A DNA stretch of 64,000 nt from Sandaracinus sp. (GTDB lineage: Bacteria; Myxococcota_A; Polyangia; Polyangiales; Houyiibacteriaceae): positions 44,038-108,037 of the forward strand of contig PABA01000162.1 in the NCBI GenBank assembly GCA_002699025.1. Direction: 5' to 3'. Shown here one piece after another: positions 19,305 through 28,843 of the stretch. The position numbers and the translations under genes were made by a program. The first letter of the stretch is position 1, and each line of letters starts with the position of its first letter. The notes below the pieces were generated by a model, which was not told the DNA's origin, ran no database searches, and worked only from the letters and a program-made list of their open reading frames with translations.

Positions 19305-19460
19305 GATGAAGCCCGAGCGACGGAGCCCGAGCCCCGAAGCCCGAGCGATGGAGCCCGAGCGATGAAGCCCGAGCCCCGAAGCCCGAGCGCGAGCCCGAGC
19401 GATGAAGCCCGAGCCCCGAAGCCACAGCCGGAAGCCACAGCCCCGAAGCTCGACAGCACC
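19305..19460. repeat. GATGAAGCCCGAGC-type tandem repeat
   Basis: The 647-nt gap 19024-19670 has no gene. From 19024 to 19304 I see nothing recognisable. From about 19305 it is an irregular array of GATGAAGCCCGAGC, GATGGAGCCCGAGC and CCCCGAAGCCCGAGC units, and after 19524 come two palindromic repeat copies that run up to the icmF stop. Confidence 0.7.
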
Positions 19461-19523
19461 GCGGCGCGCGCCGCCCCGGAGAGCCCGACGCGGACCCCGC
19501 ACGACCCGCTCGCCCCGACGCGG

Positions 19524-19582
19524 CCCAGTTCCCCGACCCCCCCGGCCAAAGGCCGGCTCGTCGCCCAAGGCGACGAAACCCC
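19524..19582. repeat. palindromic repeat element, copy B
   Basis: Same order as copy A: CCCAGTTCCCCG, CCGGCCAAAGGCCGG, CGTCGCCCAAGGCGACG, then GAAACCCC. A small palindrome CGGCCGTAGGCCG follows near 19591. Confidence 0.72.
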
Positions 19583-19608
19583 GATCCCTCGGCCGTAGGC
19601 CGCTCCCG

Positions 19609-19650
19609 CCGGCCGAAGGCCGGCTCGTCGCCCAAGGCGACGAAACCCCG
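19609..19650. repeat. palindromic repeat element, copy C
   Basis: CCGGCCGAAGGCCGG followed by CGTCGCCCAAGGCGACG and GAAACCCCG. The loop of the first hairpin differs from copy B (GAA in place of AAA) while the stem is kept. CGGCCGTAGGCCG follows near 19658, ending next to the icmF stop. Confidence 0.72.
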
Positions 19651-19670
19651 ACCCCCCGGCCGTAGGCCGC

Positions 19671-22600
19671 CTACATGTTCCGCCGGTACTGCCCGCCCAC
19701 GTCGTAGAGGGCCCGGCTGATCTGCCCGAGCGAGCAGACCTTCGTCGTCTCCATCAGCTCCTCGAAGAGGTTCCCGTGCGTCACGGCCACCTCCTGCAGC
19801 GCCTCCAGCGCCACCTCCCCGCGCTCGCCGTTCCGCTTCTGGAACGCCTGCACCTGCGCGATGGCCCGCTCCTTCTCCTCGTCGGTCGAACGGATCACCT
19901 CGTCCGGCACCACCGTCGGTGAGCCGCTCGGGCTCAGGAAAGTGTTCACGCCGATCACCGGCAGCTTCCCCGAGTGCTTCAGGCTCTCGTAGTAGAGCGA
20001 CTCCTCTTGGATCTTCGTGCGCTGGTACATGCGCTCCATCGCCCCGAGCACGCCGCCCCGGTCGCTGATCCGCCGGAACTCCTCGTACACGGCCTCCTCC
20101 ACGAGATCCGTCAGCTCCTCGATGATGAACGCCCCCTGCAGCGGGTTCTCGTTCTTCGCCAGCCCCAGCTCCTCGTTGATGATCAGCTGGATCGCCAGCG
20201 CCCGCCGCACGCTCTCCTCCGTCGGCGTCGTGATCGCCTCGTCGTAGGCGTTCGTGTGGAGCGAGTTGCAGTTGTCGTAGATCGCGTAGAGCGCCTGCAG
20301 CGTCGTGCGGATGTCGTTGAACGCGATCTCCTGCGCGTGCAGCGATCGGCCGCTCGTCTGGATGTGGTACTTCAGCTTCTGCGCGCGCCCGTTGCCGCCA
20401 TAGAGGTTCTTGATCGCCTTGGCCCAGATGCGCCGCGCGACCCGGCCGATCACCGAGTACTCGGGGTCGACGCCGTTGCTGAAGAAGAAGGAGAAGTTCG
20501 GCGCGAAGGCGTCGATGTCCATCCCGCGCGCGAGGTAGTACTCGACGAAGGTGAAGCCGTTCGCGAGCGTCAACGCGAGCTGGGTGATCGGGTTCGCTCC
20601 GGCCTCGGCGATGTGGTAGCCGCTGATGCTCACCGAGTAGAAGCGCGTCACCTCGCGGTCGATGAAGTACTGCTGGATGTCACCCATCATCCGCAGCGCG
20701 AACTCGGTGCTGAAGATGCACGTGTTCTGGGCCTGATCCTCCTTGAGGATGTCGGCCTGCACGGTGCCCCGGACCTGCTTCAGCGTCTCGGCGCGGATCG
20801 CCTCGTAGGTCTCCTTCGGCAGCACCTCGTCGCCGCTCACGCCGAGCAGGAGCAGCCCGAGCCCGTCGTTCCCCTCCGGCAGCTCGCCGTGGTAGCGCGG
20901 CCGCGGCAGGCCCTTCTCGGCGTAGATGGCGTCGATCTTCTCCTCGACCGCGTCGACCATCCCCTCGGCGCGGATGTGCTTCTCGCAGGCCTGATCGACG
21001 GCCGCGTTGAAGAAGAAGCCGAGCAGCATCGGCGCCGGCCCGTTGATGGTCATCGAGACGCTCGTCTTCGGGTCCGCGAGGTCGAAGCCCGAGTAGAGCT
21101 TCTTCGCGTCGTCGAGGGTCGCGATCGAGACGCCGCTGTTGCCGATCTTCCCGAAGATGTCCGGCCGGTGATCCGGATCCTCGCCGTACAAGGTCACCGA
21201 GTCGAAGGCCGTCGAGAGGCGCTTGGCCGGCATGCCGTGGGAGAGGTAGTGGAAGCGCTTGTTCGTGCGCTCGGCCGCGCCCTCGCCGGCGAACATCCGC
21301 GCCGGCGCCTCGCCCGTGCGCTTGAGCGGGAAGACGCCCGCCGCGTAGGGGAACTCGCCCGGCACGTTCTCCGTGAGCAGCCAGCGGAGCAGCTCGCCCC
21401 AGTCCTCCCAGCGCGGCAGGGCCACCTTCGGCACCTGCGTGTGCGAGAGCGACTCGTTGAAGAGCGGCACCTCGATCTTCTTGCCGCGCACCTCGTAGAC
21501 GAACTTCTCCGCCGCGTAGCGCGCCTTCTTCTCCGGCCAGGCCTCGAGCGCCCGCTTGCAGTCGACGTCGAGGCGCTCCCGGAGCGCCTCGTAGCGCTTC
21601 CGCAGCGCGACGATCTCTTCCGGATCGCCCTCCCGCGCCTCCACGTCCTCGAGCGGCGCGCCGAGCGCGTCCTTCCCGCCCGCGCCCTCCCGGAGCGCCG
21701 CGATGGCCCCGCGCAGCTGGAAGAGGCGCCGCGCGATCGACGCCTGCTCGTCCACGAAGGCGTGGTAGCGGTCCGCGCTCTCGGTGATCTCCGCCAGGTA
21801 GCGCACGCGCTTCGGCGGCACGATCTGCACCTTCTCGCTCTCGCCCCCGCCCACCTCGAGCCGGCTCTCGAGCGGCGCGCTCGTCCGCTCGACGAGCACG
21901 TCGATCAGCTTCCGATAGAGCCGGTTCGTCCCCGGATCGTGGAACTGGCTGGCGATGGTCCCGAAGATCGGGAGCGCGTCGTCGTCCGCGTGGAAGAGCT
22001 GGTGGTTGCGCTTGTACTGCTTGCGCACGTCGCGGATCGCGTCGAGGGAGCCGCGCTTGTCGAACTTGTTGATCGCGATGACGTCCGCGAAGTCGAGCAT
22101 GTCGATCTTCTCGAGCTGCGTCGCCGCGCCGTACTCGCTCGTCATGACGTAGAGCGAGGCGTCCGAGTGGTCCGTGATCGCCGTGTCGCTCTGGCCGATG
22201 CCGCTCGTCTCGACGATCACCAGGTCGAAGCCCGCCGCCTTGCAGACGTCGATGGCGTGCTGGACGTGCTTGCTCACGGCGAGGTTCGACTGGCGCGTCG
22301 CGAGCGAGCGCATGTAGACGCGCGGATCGTCGATGGCGTTCATGCGGATGCGGTCGCCGAGGAGCGCGCCGCCGCTCTTCCGCTTCGACGGATCGATGGA
22401 GAGGATCGCGAGCGACTTCCCCTCCTGATCGCGGAGGAAGCGCAGCACCAGCTCGTCCACGAGCGAGCTCTTGCCGGCGCCGCCGGTCCCCGTGATGCCG
22501 AGCACGGGCACGACCTTCTCGCCCTGCATGGCCCGCGCGGCCTCGCGGATCGCGTCGCCCTCCTCGGGCACGTTCTCGGCGAGGGAGATCAGCCGGCCGA

Positions 22601-23108
22601 GCACCTGCGGGTCGCGCTCGGGGAGCTTCGCGAGGAGCTCCTGGCGCGCGTCCGGCGCGACCGTCGCGAAGTCGCAGCCCTCGAGGACCAGGTTGATCAT
22701 CCCCTGGAGGCCGAGCTCGCGGCCGTCGTCCGGGCTGAAGAGGCGCGTCACCCCGTAGGCGTGGAGCTCCTCGATCTCGCTCGGGAGGATGGTCCCGCCG
22801 CCGCCGCCGAAGATCCGGGTCTTCGCCCCCCGCTCCTTCAGCAGGTCGACCATGTACTTCAGGTACTCGACGTGGCCGCCCTGGTAGGAGGTGAGCGCGA
22901 TGCCCTGCGCGTCCTCCTGGATGGCGCAGTCGACGATCTCCTGCACCGAGCGGTTGTGGCCGAGGTGGATGACCTCCGCGCCCGAGGCCTGGAGGATGCG
23001 CCGCATGATGTTGATGGCCGCGTCGTGGCCGTCGAAGAGCGAGGCGGCGGTGACGATGCGGACGTGGTGCTGCGGCCGGTAGGGCTGGACCGTCGGCGGG
23101 GAGCTCAT
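19671..23108 (-). CDS. icmF: fused isobutyryl-CoA mutase IcmF
   Basis: A 1145-aa adenosylcobalamin enzyme interconverting isobutyryl-CoA and n-butyryl-CoA, with its GTPase chaperone in the same chain. Order: cobalamin-binding domain at residues about 15-150 with [11 protein letters not shown] (DxH base-off ligand); G-protein domain from about 200 with P-loop [13 protein letters not shown] and ETSGIGQSD; linker; then the substrate-binding TIM barrel ([35 protein letters not shown]) in the C-terminal half. B12 domain first, G-protein in the middle and barrel last is the IcmF order and distinguishes it from methylmalonyl-CoA mutase. It is divergent to the gene at 23291. It belongs to branched-chain and butyryl-CoA metabolism. 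Confidence 0.95.
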   Translation of the reverse strand: MSSPPTVQPYRPQHHVRIVTAASLFDGHDAAINIMRRILQASGAEVIHLGHNRSVQEIVDCAIQEDAQGIALTSYQGGHVEYLKYMVDLLKERGAKTRIFGGGGGTILPSEIEELHAYGVTRLFSPDDGRELGLQGMINLVLEGCDFATVAPDARQELLAKLPERDPQVLGRLISLAENVPEEGDAIREAARAMQGEKVVPVLGITGTGGAGKSSLVDELVLRFLRDQEGKSLAILSIDPSKRKSGGALLGDRIRMNAIDDPRVYMRSLATRQSNLAVSKHVQHAIDVCKAAGFDLVIVETSGIGQSDTAITDHSDASLYVMTSEYGAATQLEKIDMLDFADVIAINKFDKRGSLDAIRDVRKQYKRNHQLFHADDDALPIFGTIASQFHDPGTNRLYRKLIDVLVERTSAPLESRLEVGGGESEKVQIVPPKRVRYLAEITESADRYHAFVDEQASIARRLFQLRGAIAALREGAGGKDALGAPLEDVEAREGDPEEIVALRKRYEALRERLDVDCKRALEAWPEKKARYAAEKFVYEVRGKKIEVPLFNESLSHTQVPKVALPRWEDWGELLRWLLTENVPGEFPYAAGVFPLKRTGEAPARMFAGEGAAERTNKRFHYLSHGMPAKRLSTAFDSVTLYGEDPDHRPDIFGKIGNSGVSIATLDDAKKLYSGFDLADPKTSVSMTINGPAPMLLGFFFNAAVDQACEKHIRAEGMVDAVEEKIDAIYAEKGLPRPRYHGELPEGNDGLGLLLLGVSGDEVLPKETYEAIRAETLKQVRGTVQADILKEDQAQNTCIFSTEFALRMMGDIQQYFIDREVTRFYSVSISGYHIAEAGANPITQLALTLANGFTFVEYYLARGMDIDAFAPNFSFFFSNGVDPEYSVIGRVARRIWAKAIKNLYGGNGRAQKLKYHIQTSGRSLHAQEIAFNDIRTTLQALYAIYDNCNSLHTNAYDEAITTPTEESVRRALAIQLIINEELGLAKNENPLQGAFIIEELTDLVEEAVYEEFRRISDRGGVLGAMERMYQRTKIQEESLYYESLKHSGKLPVIGVNTFLSPSGSPTVVPDEVIRSTDEEKERAIAQVQAFQKRNGERGEVALEALQEVAVTHGNLFEELMETTKVCSLGQISRALYDVGGQYRRNM

Positions 23109-23290
23109 GTTCGTTGCAATAACGCGCTCTTGCGCCGCACACCAGGGCGCCCCCGACCCGCCCGCGGGCCCCTCTGCGCTCGCTCACTCGCCCTCGGCCG
23201 GCGCGCGCCCGGCCCCGGCCCCCACGCGCGACCGTGAACGGGCGATCGCTTGCTCGCCTTTCCAAAGGGTCGCATACGTCCCCGTCAGCC

Positions 23291-24916
23291 ATGGACCCCG
23301 ACGCCCTCTTCTCCGCCCGGGACCAGCTCTGGTTCTACCTGGCCGCGCCGGTGCTCGCGCTCGCCGCGCTGGTCCTGACCGTCCGCCTCCGGGCCCCCCA
23401 GTGGCGCCTGCTCGGCAAGGCCTTCCGCGGCCTGCGCCTGCGGGGCGGGAAGGACGAAGCGCACCCGGTCGCGCCCGGCCTCGCCACCGCGCTGGCCAGC
23501 GTCGGCGCCTTCGGCGCGGCGGCCGCCGTCGGCTCGGCCACGGCCGTCTCCCTGGGCGGCGCGGGCGTCCTCCCCTGGCTCTGGCTCTTCGGTATCCTCC
23601 TCGCGCCCATCCGCTACGGGGAGACCCTCCTCGCCGGCACGGACGCCCCGGGCCGCGGCGAGAAGGCCGCCTCCGGCTCCCTCCCGCGACGCCTGCTCCG
23701 CATGGGCGATCGCTGGCGCGTGCCCGGCTGGCTCTTCCTCGCCCTCACCCTCTTCGCCGGCTTCACCTGGGCCGGCGGCGTGCAGGGCCTGGCGCTCCGC
23801 GACGCGGCCGCCGAGATCCTCCCCGGCAGCACGCTCCCGCTCGCCGCGGGCGTGGCGGGCGTCGGCGCGCTCCTCGTGCTCGGCGGGGCCCGCTTCCACG
23901 CGGTCGCCGGCTGGATCGGCGCCGCCGGCCTGCTCGCCCTCACCGTCGCGGCCCTCTGGGGCTTCGCCGCCGACCCGGGCGCCGCCTTCGGGACGCTCGG
24001 CCGCGCCTTCGGCGACGCCTTCGAGGGCGCTCCGCAGCTCGAGGACTTCACGGGCGCCTTCGCGGGGGAGATCGCCTTCGCCGCCGTGCTCCACGTGCTC
24101 GCCCCCATGGGCGCGACCGCGGGCGTCGCCGGCGCCATCAACGGGCTCTCGACGGGCAAGACCCGCCCGCAGGCCGCCGTGAGCGTGCTCGGCCCGCTCT
24201 TCCACGCCGCCGTCGCCACGCTCCTCGTGATGGCCTTCGTCGGCACGGGCGCCTTCGGGACCCGCGTCGCGAGCGAGCGCGGCCTGGACGGCGTGCGCGT
24301 CTATCGCATCGCCGCCGAGACCGCGAGCCAGCGCGCCGAGGGCGATCGGCTCTACTCGGGCCAGATGCGCATCATGGAGGGCCAGGCCCGCAACCCGACG
24401 CTCTCCCTCGGCACGGACCGCGGCATGGTGCGCGAGCCCCGCTTCGAGCGGCGCGGCGAGCCGGCGGACGTCGCCCTGGTCGTCGAGGACGGCCGCGCCA
24501 TCCGCATCATGGCCCCGGGCCGCTTCGGGGCCCTGGCGGAGATCGACCGGAGCGCCCTGGACGAGATCACCGTGCAGGGCGAGATGCTGCCGACGGGCGC
24601 GGGCCTCCTCGTCGGCTCCCTCGAGCAGGGCGGCGGCGATCTCGCCGGGCGCTTCGCGCTGGCGGCCATCCTCGCCCTCGCCGCCGTGGCCCTCGCGGCC
24701 TGGGGCTTCGCCCTCGGAAGGAGCCTGCCCGCGAGCGCGCCGCTCCCCGCCCAGATCGGGGCCGGTCTGCTCCCCGCCGCGGGCGCCCTGCTCGCCGCGA
24801 CGGGCGCCGCCCCCTGGCTCACCCCGCTCGGGGGCATCGCCGCCGCGCTCCTGGCGACGGCCACGGGCCTGCTCCTGCTCGCCCGCACCCGCGAGCTCCA
24901 CGAGCTGGGCAAATAG
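23291..24916 (+). CDS. divergent AGCS-like (sodium:alanine symporter-like) membrane protein
   Basis: A 541-aa polytopic membrane protein. The N-terminal half follows the AGCS pattern: a first helix, GKAFRGLRLRGGKDEA before GLATALASVGAFGAAAAVGSATAVSLGGAGVLPWLWLFG, and a GINGL-like GAINGLSTGKT. In true AGCS carriers the corresponding stretch reads GTGNIAGVATAI; here the Thr-Gly-Asn is replaced, so Na+/alanine transport is doubtful. A soluble segment of about 120 residues (about 330-450, with DRLYSGQMRIMEGQARN) lies between membrane helices, which ordinary AGCS proteins lack as far as I know. ATG 23291 is taken, as the membrane protein starts there. Function uncertain. Confidence 0.55.
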   Translation: MDPDALFSARDQLWFYLAAPVLALAALVLTVRLRAPQWRLLGKAFRGLRLRGGKDEAHPVAPGLATALASVGAFGAAAAVGSATAVSLGGAGVLPWLWLFGILLAPIRYGETLLAGTDAPGRGEKAASGSLPRRLLRMGDRWRVPGWLFLALTLFAGFTWAGGVQGLALRDAAAEILPGSTLPLAAGVAGVGALLVLGGARFHAVAGWIGAAGLLALTVAALWGFAADPGAAFGTLGRAFGDAFEGAPQLEDFTGAFAGEIAFAAVLHVLAPMGATAGVAGAINGLSTGKTRPQAAVSVLGPLFHAAVATLLVMAFVGTGAFGTRVASERGLDGVRVYRIAAETASQRAEGDRLYSGQMRIMEGQARNPTLSLGTDRGMVREPRFERRGEPADVALVVEDGRAIRIMAPGRFGALAEIDRSALDEITVQGEMLPTGAGLLVGSLEQGGGDLAGRFALAAILALAAVALAAWGFALGRSLPASAPLPAQIGAGLLPAAGALLAATGAAPWLTPLGGIAAALLATATGLLLLARTRELHELGK

Positions 24917-25050
24917 CGCCACTTTCGGCTGAAACCGGAGCAGGGGACGCCACTCTCGTCCGGTGCGTGCCGGCGTGGGCCTGGCACGCGCCCGACACGG
25001 GCTCGCCACCGTTCGACGCTCCGCCGGGTGCGTGGTAGAGACTGCCGCCG

Positions 25051-25081
25051 CCAGGCGCCCGCTCCCGGACGCCTGGTTTTT
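25051..25081 (+). terminator. intrinsic terminator-like hairpin in the mtnP leader
   Basis: CCAGGCG at 25051-25057 pairs with CGCCTGG at 25070-25076 and is followed directly by TTTTT. It is one of the best intrinsic terminators in the window and lies 19 nt before the ATG of the MTA phosphorylase gene. It either ends transcripts from the upstream transporter or attenuates mtnP. Confidence 0.7.
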
Positions 25082-25100
25082 CGCGGCCGCGAGGGAAGAC

Positions 25101-25967
25101 ATGACGCAGCGCACGGTCGGGGTCATCGGAGGCAGCGGGCTCTACGAGATGGAGGGGCTCGAGGGCGTCGAGGAGCACGTGGTCGAGACGACCTACGGCG
25201 CCCCCTCGGACGCCGTCGTCTCCGGCACGCTCGGCGACACGCGCATGCTCTTCCTGCCGCGCCACGGCCGCGGCCATCGGATGCCCCCGCACCAGATCAA
25301 CTACCGGGCGAACATCCTCGCCCTGAAGCAGCTCGGCGCCGAGCAGCTGATCAGCGTGTCCGCCGTCGGCTCCATGAAGGAGTCGATCCGCCCCGGCGAC
25401 ATGGTGGTCGTCGACCAGTTCATCGATCGCACGCGGACGCGCCCGAGCACCTTCTTCGAGGACATCGGCGTCGTGGCCCACGTGGAGTTCGCCGAGCCCG
25501 TCGACGGCGCTCTGGCCGAAGCCCTCTACCGGGCGAGCGTCGAGGTCGGCGCGCGGGTCCACCACGGCGGCACCTACGTCTGCATCGAGGGCCCGCAGTT
25601 CTCGACCCGCGCCGAGTCGAACCTCTACCGGAGCTGGGGCGTCGACGTGATCGGCATGACCAACCTCCCGGAGGCGCGCCTCGCCCGGGAGGCCGAGCTC
25701 CCCTACGCCACGCTTGCCCTCGCCACCGACTACGACTGCTGGCACACGGACCACGCCTCGGTGACCGTCGAGGCCGTGCTGGACGTGATGCGCAAGAACA
25801 TCGCGACCGCCAAGGCGATCCTGAAGGCCGTCGCGCCGAAGCTCCCGGACGCCTCCAAGAGCCCCGCGACGAACGCGATGGAGCACGCGATCATGACCGC
25901 GCGCGACCGGATCTCGGACGACGCCCGCACCAAGCTGAAGCCGCTCGTCGGCCGCTACCTCGACTGA
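25101..25967 (+). CDS. mtnP: 5'-methylthioadenosine phosphorylase
   Basis: A 288-aa enzyme splitting 5'-methylthioadenosine with phosphate into adenine and 5-methylthioribose-1-phosphate in methionine salvage and polyamine by-product recycling. Class-2 purine phosphorylase features: GVIGGSGLYEM at the start, FLPRHGRGHRMPPHQINYRANI, ISVSAVGSMKESIRPGD (phosphate and ribose contacts), GTYVCIEGPQFSTRAES, and IGMTNLPEARLAREAELPYATLALATDYDCW, the last part containing the base-contact Asn/Asp region of MTAP. GGAAGAC precedes the ATG at 25101. A terminator-like hairpin lies in its leader. The PfkB gene follows 90 nt later. Confidence 0.94.
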   Translation: MTQRTVGVIGGSGLYEMEGLEGVEEHVVETTYGAPSDAVVSGTLGDTRMLFLPRHGRGHRMPPHQINYRANILALKQLGAEQLISVSAVGSMKESIRPGDMVVVDQFIDRTRTRPSTFFEDIGVVAHVEFAEPVDGALAEALYRASVEVGARVHHGGTYVCIEGPQFSTRAESNLYRSWGVDVIGMTNLPEARLAREAELPYATLALATDYDCWHTDHASVTVEAVLDVMRKNIATAKAILKAVAPKLPDASKSPATNAMEHAIMTARDRISDDARTKLKPLVGRYLD

Positions 25968-26057
25968 TCCTCCACCTCTTCGCCGGCCCCCCGGCCGGCT
26001 CCACCCGCCACCCGGCGGCACCTGGAACCACCCGAAAGCGCAGGGGAGCGCCCCACC

Positions 26058-26963
26058 ATGTCCTCCATGCTCGTCGTCGGCTCCGTCGCCCTCGACACCG
26101 TCCACAACGCCCGCGGCACCCACGACGTCGTGGGCGGCTCCGCCACCTTCGCGGCCTTCGCCGGCTCGTTCTTCACGGACGTGCAGCTCGTCGGCATCGT
26201 CGGCCGGGACTTCCCCGACGACGTGATCCGCACGATGCGCGAGCGCGGGATCGACACGAGCGGCCTCGAGGTCGCCGACGGCAAGACCTTCCACTGGGAG
26301 GGCCGCTACACGGACGACCTCACGGCGCGCGAGACCATCGTCACGGACCTGAACGTCTTCGAGCACTTCGACCCGAAGATCCCGCCGAAGTTCGCCGAGA
26401 CGCCCTTCGTGATGCTCGGCAACATCGCGCCCGAGCTGCAGCTCGCCGTGCTCGACCAGGTGAAGGGCCCGCGCCTCGTCGTGGCCGACACGATGAACTT
26501 CTGGATCGAGGGCAAGCCCGACGAGGTCGCCAAGCTCCTGAAGCGCGTCGACGTGCTCGTGATCAACGAGGAAGAGGCGCGCCAGCTCAGCGGGCGGCAC
26601 CACCTGGTGCACGTGGCCGGCGAGCTGCTCGACCTGGGCCCCTCGACCGTGATCATCAAGCAGGGCGAGTACGGCGCCTGGCTCTTCGCCGGCGATCACG
26701 TCTTCAGCGCGCCGGCCTTCCTGCTCGAGGCGCAGGACCCGACCGGCGCGGGCGACAGCTTCGCCGGCGGCTTCCTCGGGTACATCGCCAAGCAGGGCAA
26801 CACGGAGCCGGACACGCTTCGCCGGGCGGTGATCTACGGCTCGACGCTCGCCTCGTTCTGCGTGGAGGGCATCGGCCTGGAGCGGCTGCTCTCCGTGAGC
26901 GACGAGGAGATCGCCGCGCGCGTCGAAAAGTTCCGTCGGTTGGTCGAATTCGCGGCGAGCTGA
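26058..26963 (+). CDS. PfkB family carbohydrate or nucleoside kinase
   Basis: A 301-aa ribokinase-fold kinase. The N-terminal GSVALDTVHN and GGSATFAA glycine motif and the C-terminal DPTGAGDSFAGGF signature (catalytic Asp and anion hole) are intact; an internal VINEEEARQL element is also typical. The substrate cannot be read from sequence. Its position directly behind MTA phosphorylase on the same strand suggests a role in nucleoside or methylthioribose handling (inference). AGGGGAG lies about 12 nt before the ATG at 26058. Confidence 0.85.
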   Translation: MSSMLVVGSVALDTVHNARGTHDVVGGSATFAAFAGSFFTDVQLVGIVGRDFPDDVIRTMRERGIDTSGLEVADGKTFHWEGRYTDDLTARETIVTDLNVFEHFDPKIPPKFAETPFVMLGNIAPELQLAVLDQVKGPRLVVADTMNFWIEGKPDEVAKLLKRVDVLVINEEEARQLSGRHHLVHVAGELLDLGPSTVIIKQGEYGAWLFAGDHVFSAPAFLLEAQDPTGAGDSFAGGFLGYIAKQGNTEPDTLRRAVIYGSTLASFCVEGIGLERLLSVSDEEIAARVEKFRRLVEFAAS

Positions 26964-26966
26964 CAA

Positions 26967-26972
26967 TATACT
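26967..26972 (+). promoter_or_regulatory. -10-like box TATACT upstream of the lipoprotein gene
   Basis: TGACAATATACTCT just after the PfkB stop contains a near-consensus TATACT. No convincing -35 box is seen at 16-18 nt. It would give a leader of about 80 nt before ATG 27056. Confidence 0.45.
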
Positions 26973-27055
26973 CTGGCGCGTCGTCGGGGCGCGCCGGGTC
27001 CCCGGCCTTGGGGGCGAAACTGGGGCGCGCAGGACACTGCGCCGAAGGAGTGAAG

Positions 27056-28030
27056 ATGAAGCGTTTGCATTGGCTTGTGGTGTGCGCGGCCCTCTCGGGT
27101 CTGATCGCGTGCGGCGACGACGACGGCGGCGGCACGGACTCGGGGACGCCGGGTACGGACGGCGGCGGCGGCGAGGACGGCGGCGGCGGCGAGGATGCCG
27201 GCGAGCCCATGGTCGACCCGCCCGAGTGCCCGTCCGGGGACAACATCCCCGACGAGGGGGGCCTGATGGGCGCCTGCTGCTACCGCGTGAGCAACGCGGA
27301 CCGGCTGGCCAACCCGGAGTTCCGCGTGAGCGCCCTGCGCATCACCGAGCCGACCTCGCTCTCGAGCGCGCTCGTGCGCGGCGCCCTGAACGACGCCATC
27401 GACGAGGAGCGCTTCAACTGGCTCATCCGCGTCGGCGGGGCCGAGATGGACGGCGCCATCACGGTCGAGACGGGCTACGGCGAGCGGAACATGGACGCGA
27501 CCTTCGCCTTCACCATGGGCAGCGCGCCGGCGCCGGGTGATCCCGATCGCTGGAACCCGCTCACGGCGGACGCGACCCTCGCGAGCGAGACGATCACGAC
27601 GGACGCGCTCAGCGGCGCCTTCACCGTGCCCATCTTCGAGGACGACCTCGAGACGCTCTCGCTCGAGCTGCCGCTGCAGGCCTTCGAGCTGCAGATGGCC
27701 AACATGAGCGAGGACCGGAGCTGCATCGGCCTGCGCGACGGCCGCGTCTACCAGACGAGCGAGGGCACCATCCGGACCTACATCCCCATCGCGGACGCGA
27801 TGGCCGGCCGGGTCATCATCCCGCCCATCGACACCACGCTCTGCAACTTCGTGGCGGGCATGGCCGCGAGCTCGGATCCCTGCACGGACACCCCGCGGGC
27901 CGACTGGCCCGTGCCGCCGAACGCGCTCTGCGAGGACGGCGTCTGCACCGAGACCTGCGACGTGGCGGACTGCAACGCCTGGCGCATCGCGGGTGGCTTC
28001 GCCGCTCACGGCGTCGAGATCGCCGACTGA
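27056..28030 (+). CDS. lipoprotein, function unknown
   Basis: A 324-aa lipoprotein. Lys-Arg n-region, hydrophobic core and lipobox LSGLIAC, then a Gly/Asp-rich linker (DGGGGEDGGGG type). The mature part, residues about 60-320, is beta-rich with several Cys at both ends (GACCYRVS early; CNFVAG, CTDTP, CEDGVCTETC and CNAW late), likely disulphides. No family recognised. The start has AAGGAG 7 nt upstream and a clear intrinsic terminator follows, so it is a single-gene unit. Confidence 0.8.
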   Translation: MKRLHWLVVCAALSGLIACGDDDGGGTDSGTPGTDGGGGEDGGGGEDAGEPMVDPPECPSGDNIPDEGGLMGACCYRVSNADRLANPEFRVSALRITEPTSLSSALVRGALNDAIDEERFNWLIRVGGAEMDGAITVETGYGERNMDATFAFTMGSAPAPGDPDRWNPLTADATLASETITTDALSGAFTVPIFEDDLETLSLELPLQAFELQMANMSEDRSCIGLRDGRVYQTSEGTIRTYIPIADAMAGRVIIPPIDTTLCNFVAGMAASSDPCTDTPRADWPVPPNALCEDGVCTETCDVADCNAWRIAGGFAAHGVEIAD

Positions 28031-28052
28031 GCCCGAGCGCAACGCGCTGAAG

Positions 28053-28088
28053 GAGGCCGCTTCCCGAGGGAGGCGGCCTCTTTCGTTT
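28053..28088 (+). terminator. intrinsic terminator
   Basis: GAGGCCGC (28053-28060) pairs with GCGGCCTC (28073-28080), loop 12 nt, followed by TTTCGTTT. It ends the lipoprotein gene 23 nt after its stop. Confidence 0.75.
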
Positions 28089-28303
28089 GTGCCTCCGACC
28101 GACCCGCTCGGACGCCGAGGCTCTCGCCCCGACCGTGACCTCCCTCCCCGGCGAGCGGGCCCTTCTGGCACGGTTCGACGCGGCTCGGAAATCGCCGCCC
28201 GCCGGGGCGACCTCCCCTCGAAGCCCCGCGCCACCGGCTTACGCGCACGGACGAGCATCGCCGGCCCGGGCTCGCCATACTGGCCCCAGCTCTGGAACGC
28301 CCC

Positions 28304-28843
28304 GTGCTTGCTCGACCCCCCGTGCCCCGCTCCCTCGCCCCCGTCACCCTCGCCCTCCTCGCGCTGGGCTGCCCCTCTTCGAGCGAGCCCGAGACGCTCC
28401 CGGACGGCGCCCCCTTCCCGATGGACGCGGGCATGGACGCCCGCGTCGGCCGCCCCCCGGGCCCCGGCGACGGGGGCTTCGCCTACGACGTCTACGTCGA
28501 CCCGGGCTGCGATGGGGGCCGGAGCACGCGGACCGAGTACGAGTGCGACCCGCTGGACCCGGCGAGCTGCGCGGCGGGCCTCGCCTGCTTCGCCTTCGCC
28601 CAGCCGCCCCTCGAGCCCTGCGGCGAGGAGGTCTTCGTCAGCCAATGCCTCGCCCCGGGCCCCGGGGAGCAGGGCGATGACTGCCTCGGCCACCGCGACT
28701 GCGCGGCGGCGCACCTCTGCGTCGTGACCGGCGCCGGGACCCAGTGCGTGCGCGCCTGCGACGTGGGGGGAGGCGAGCCCAGCTGCCCGCGCGGCTTCCT
28801 CTGCCGCTCCACCGACGTCCCCGGCTACGGCGCATGCTTCTGA
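28304..28843 (+). CDS. Cys-rich lipoprotein, function unknown
   Basis: A 179-aa protein with lipobox LALLALGC and a Pro/Asp-rich linker. The mature part contains about a dozen Cys in spaced pairs (YECDPLDPASCAAGLAC, CLGHRDCAAAHLC, SCPRGFLCRS), a small disulphide-rich surface module common in myxobacterial lipoproteins. GTG 28304 or the in-frame GTG 28322 could start it. A CATACTGG -10-like patch lies near 28276. Its last 10 nt overlap the next gene's start, so the two are coupled. Confidence 0.72.
   Translation: MLARPPVPRSLAPVTLALLALGCPSSSEPETLPDGAPFPMDAGMDARVGRPPGPGDGGFAYDVYVDPGCDGGRSTRTEYECDPLDPASCAAGLACFAFAQPPLEPCGEEVFVSQCLAPGPGEQGDDCLGHRDCAAAHLCVVTGAGTQCVRACDVGGGEPSCPRGFLCRSTDVPGYGACF

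Noticed and set aside
19974..23237. Open frame of more than 1000 codons antisense to icmF
   Set aside because: The minus strand encodes all IcmF motifs; the antisense translation is Leu/Arg/Val-rich without motifs.
24819..26966. Long minus-strand open frame over mtnP and the PfkB gene
   Set aside because: Asp/His/Leu-rich shadow translation; mtnP and PfkB signatures lie on the plus strand.
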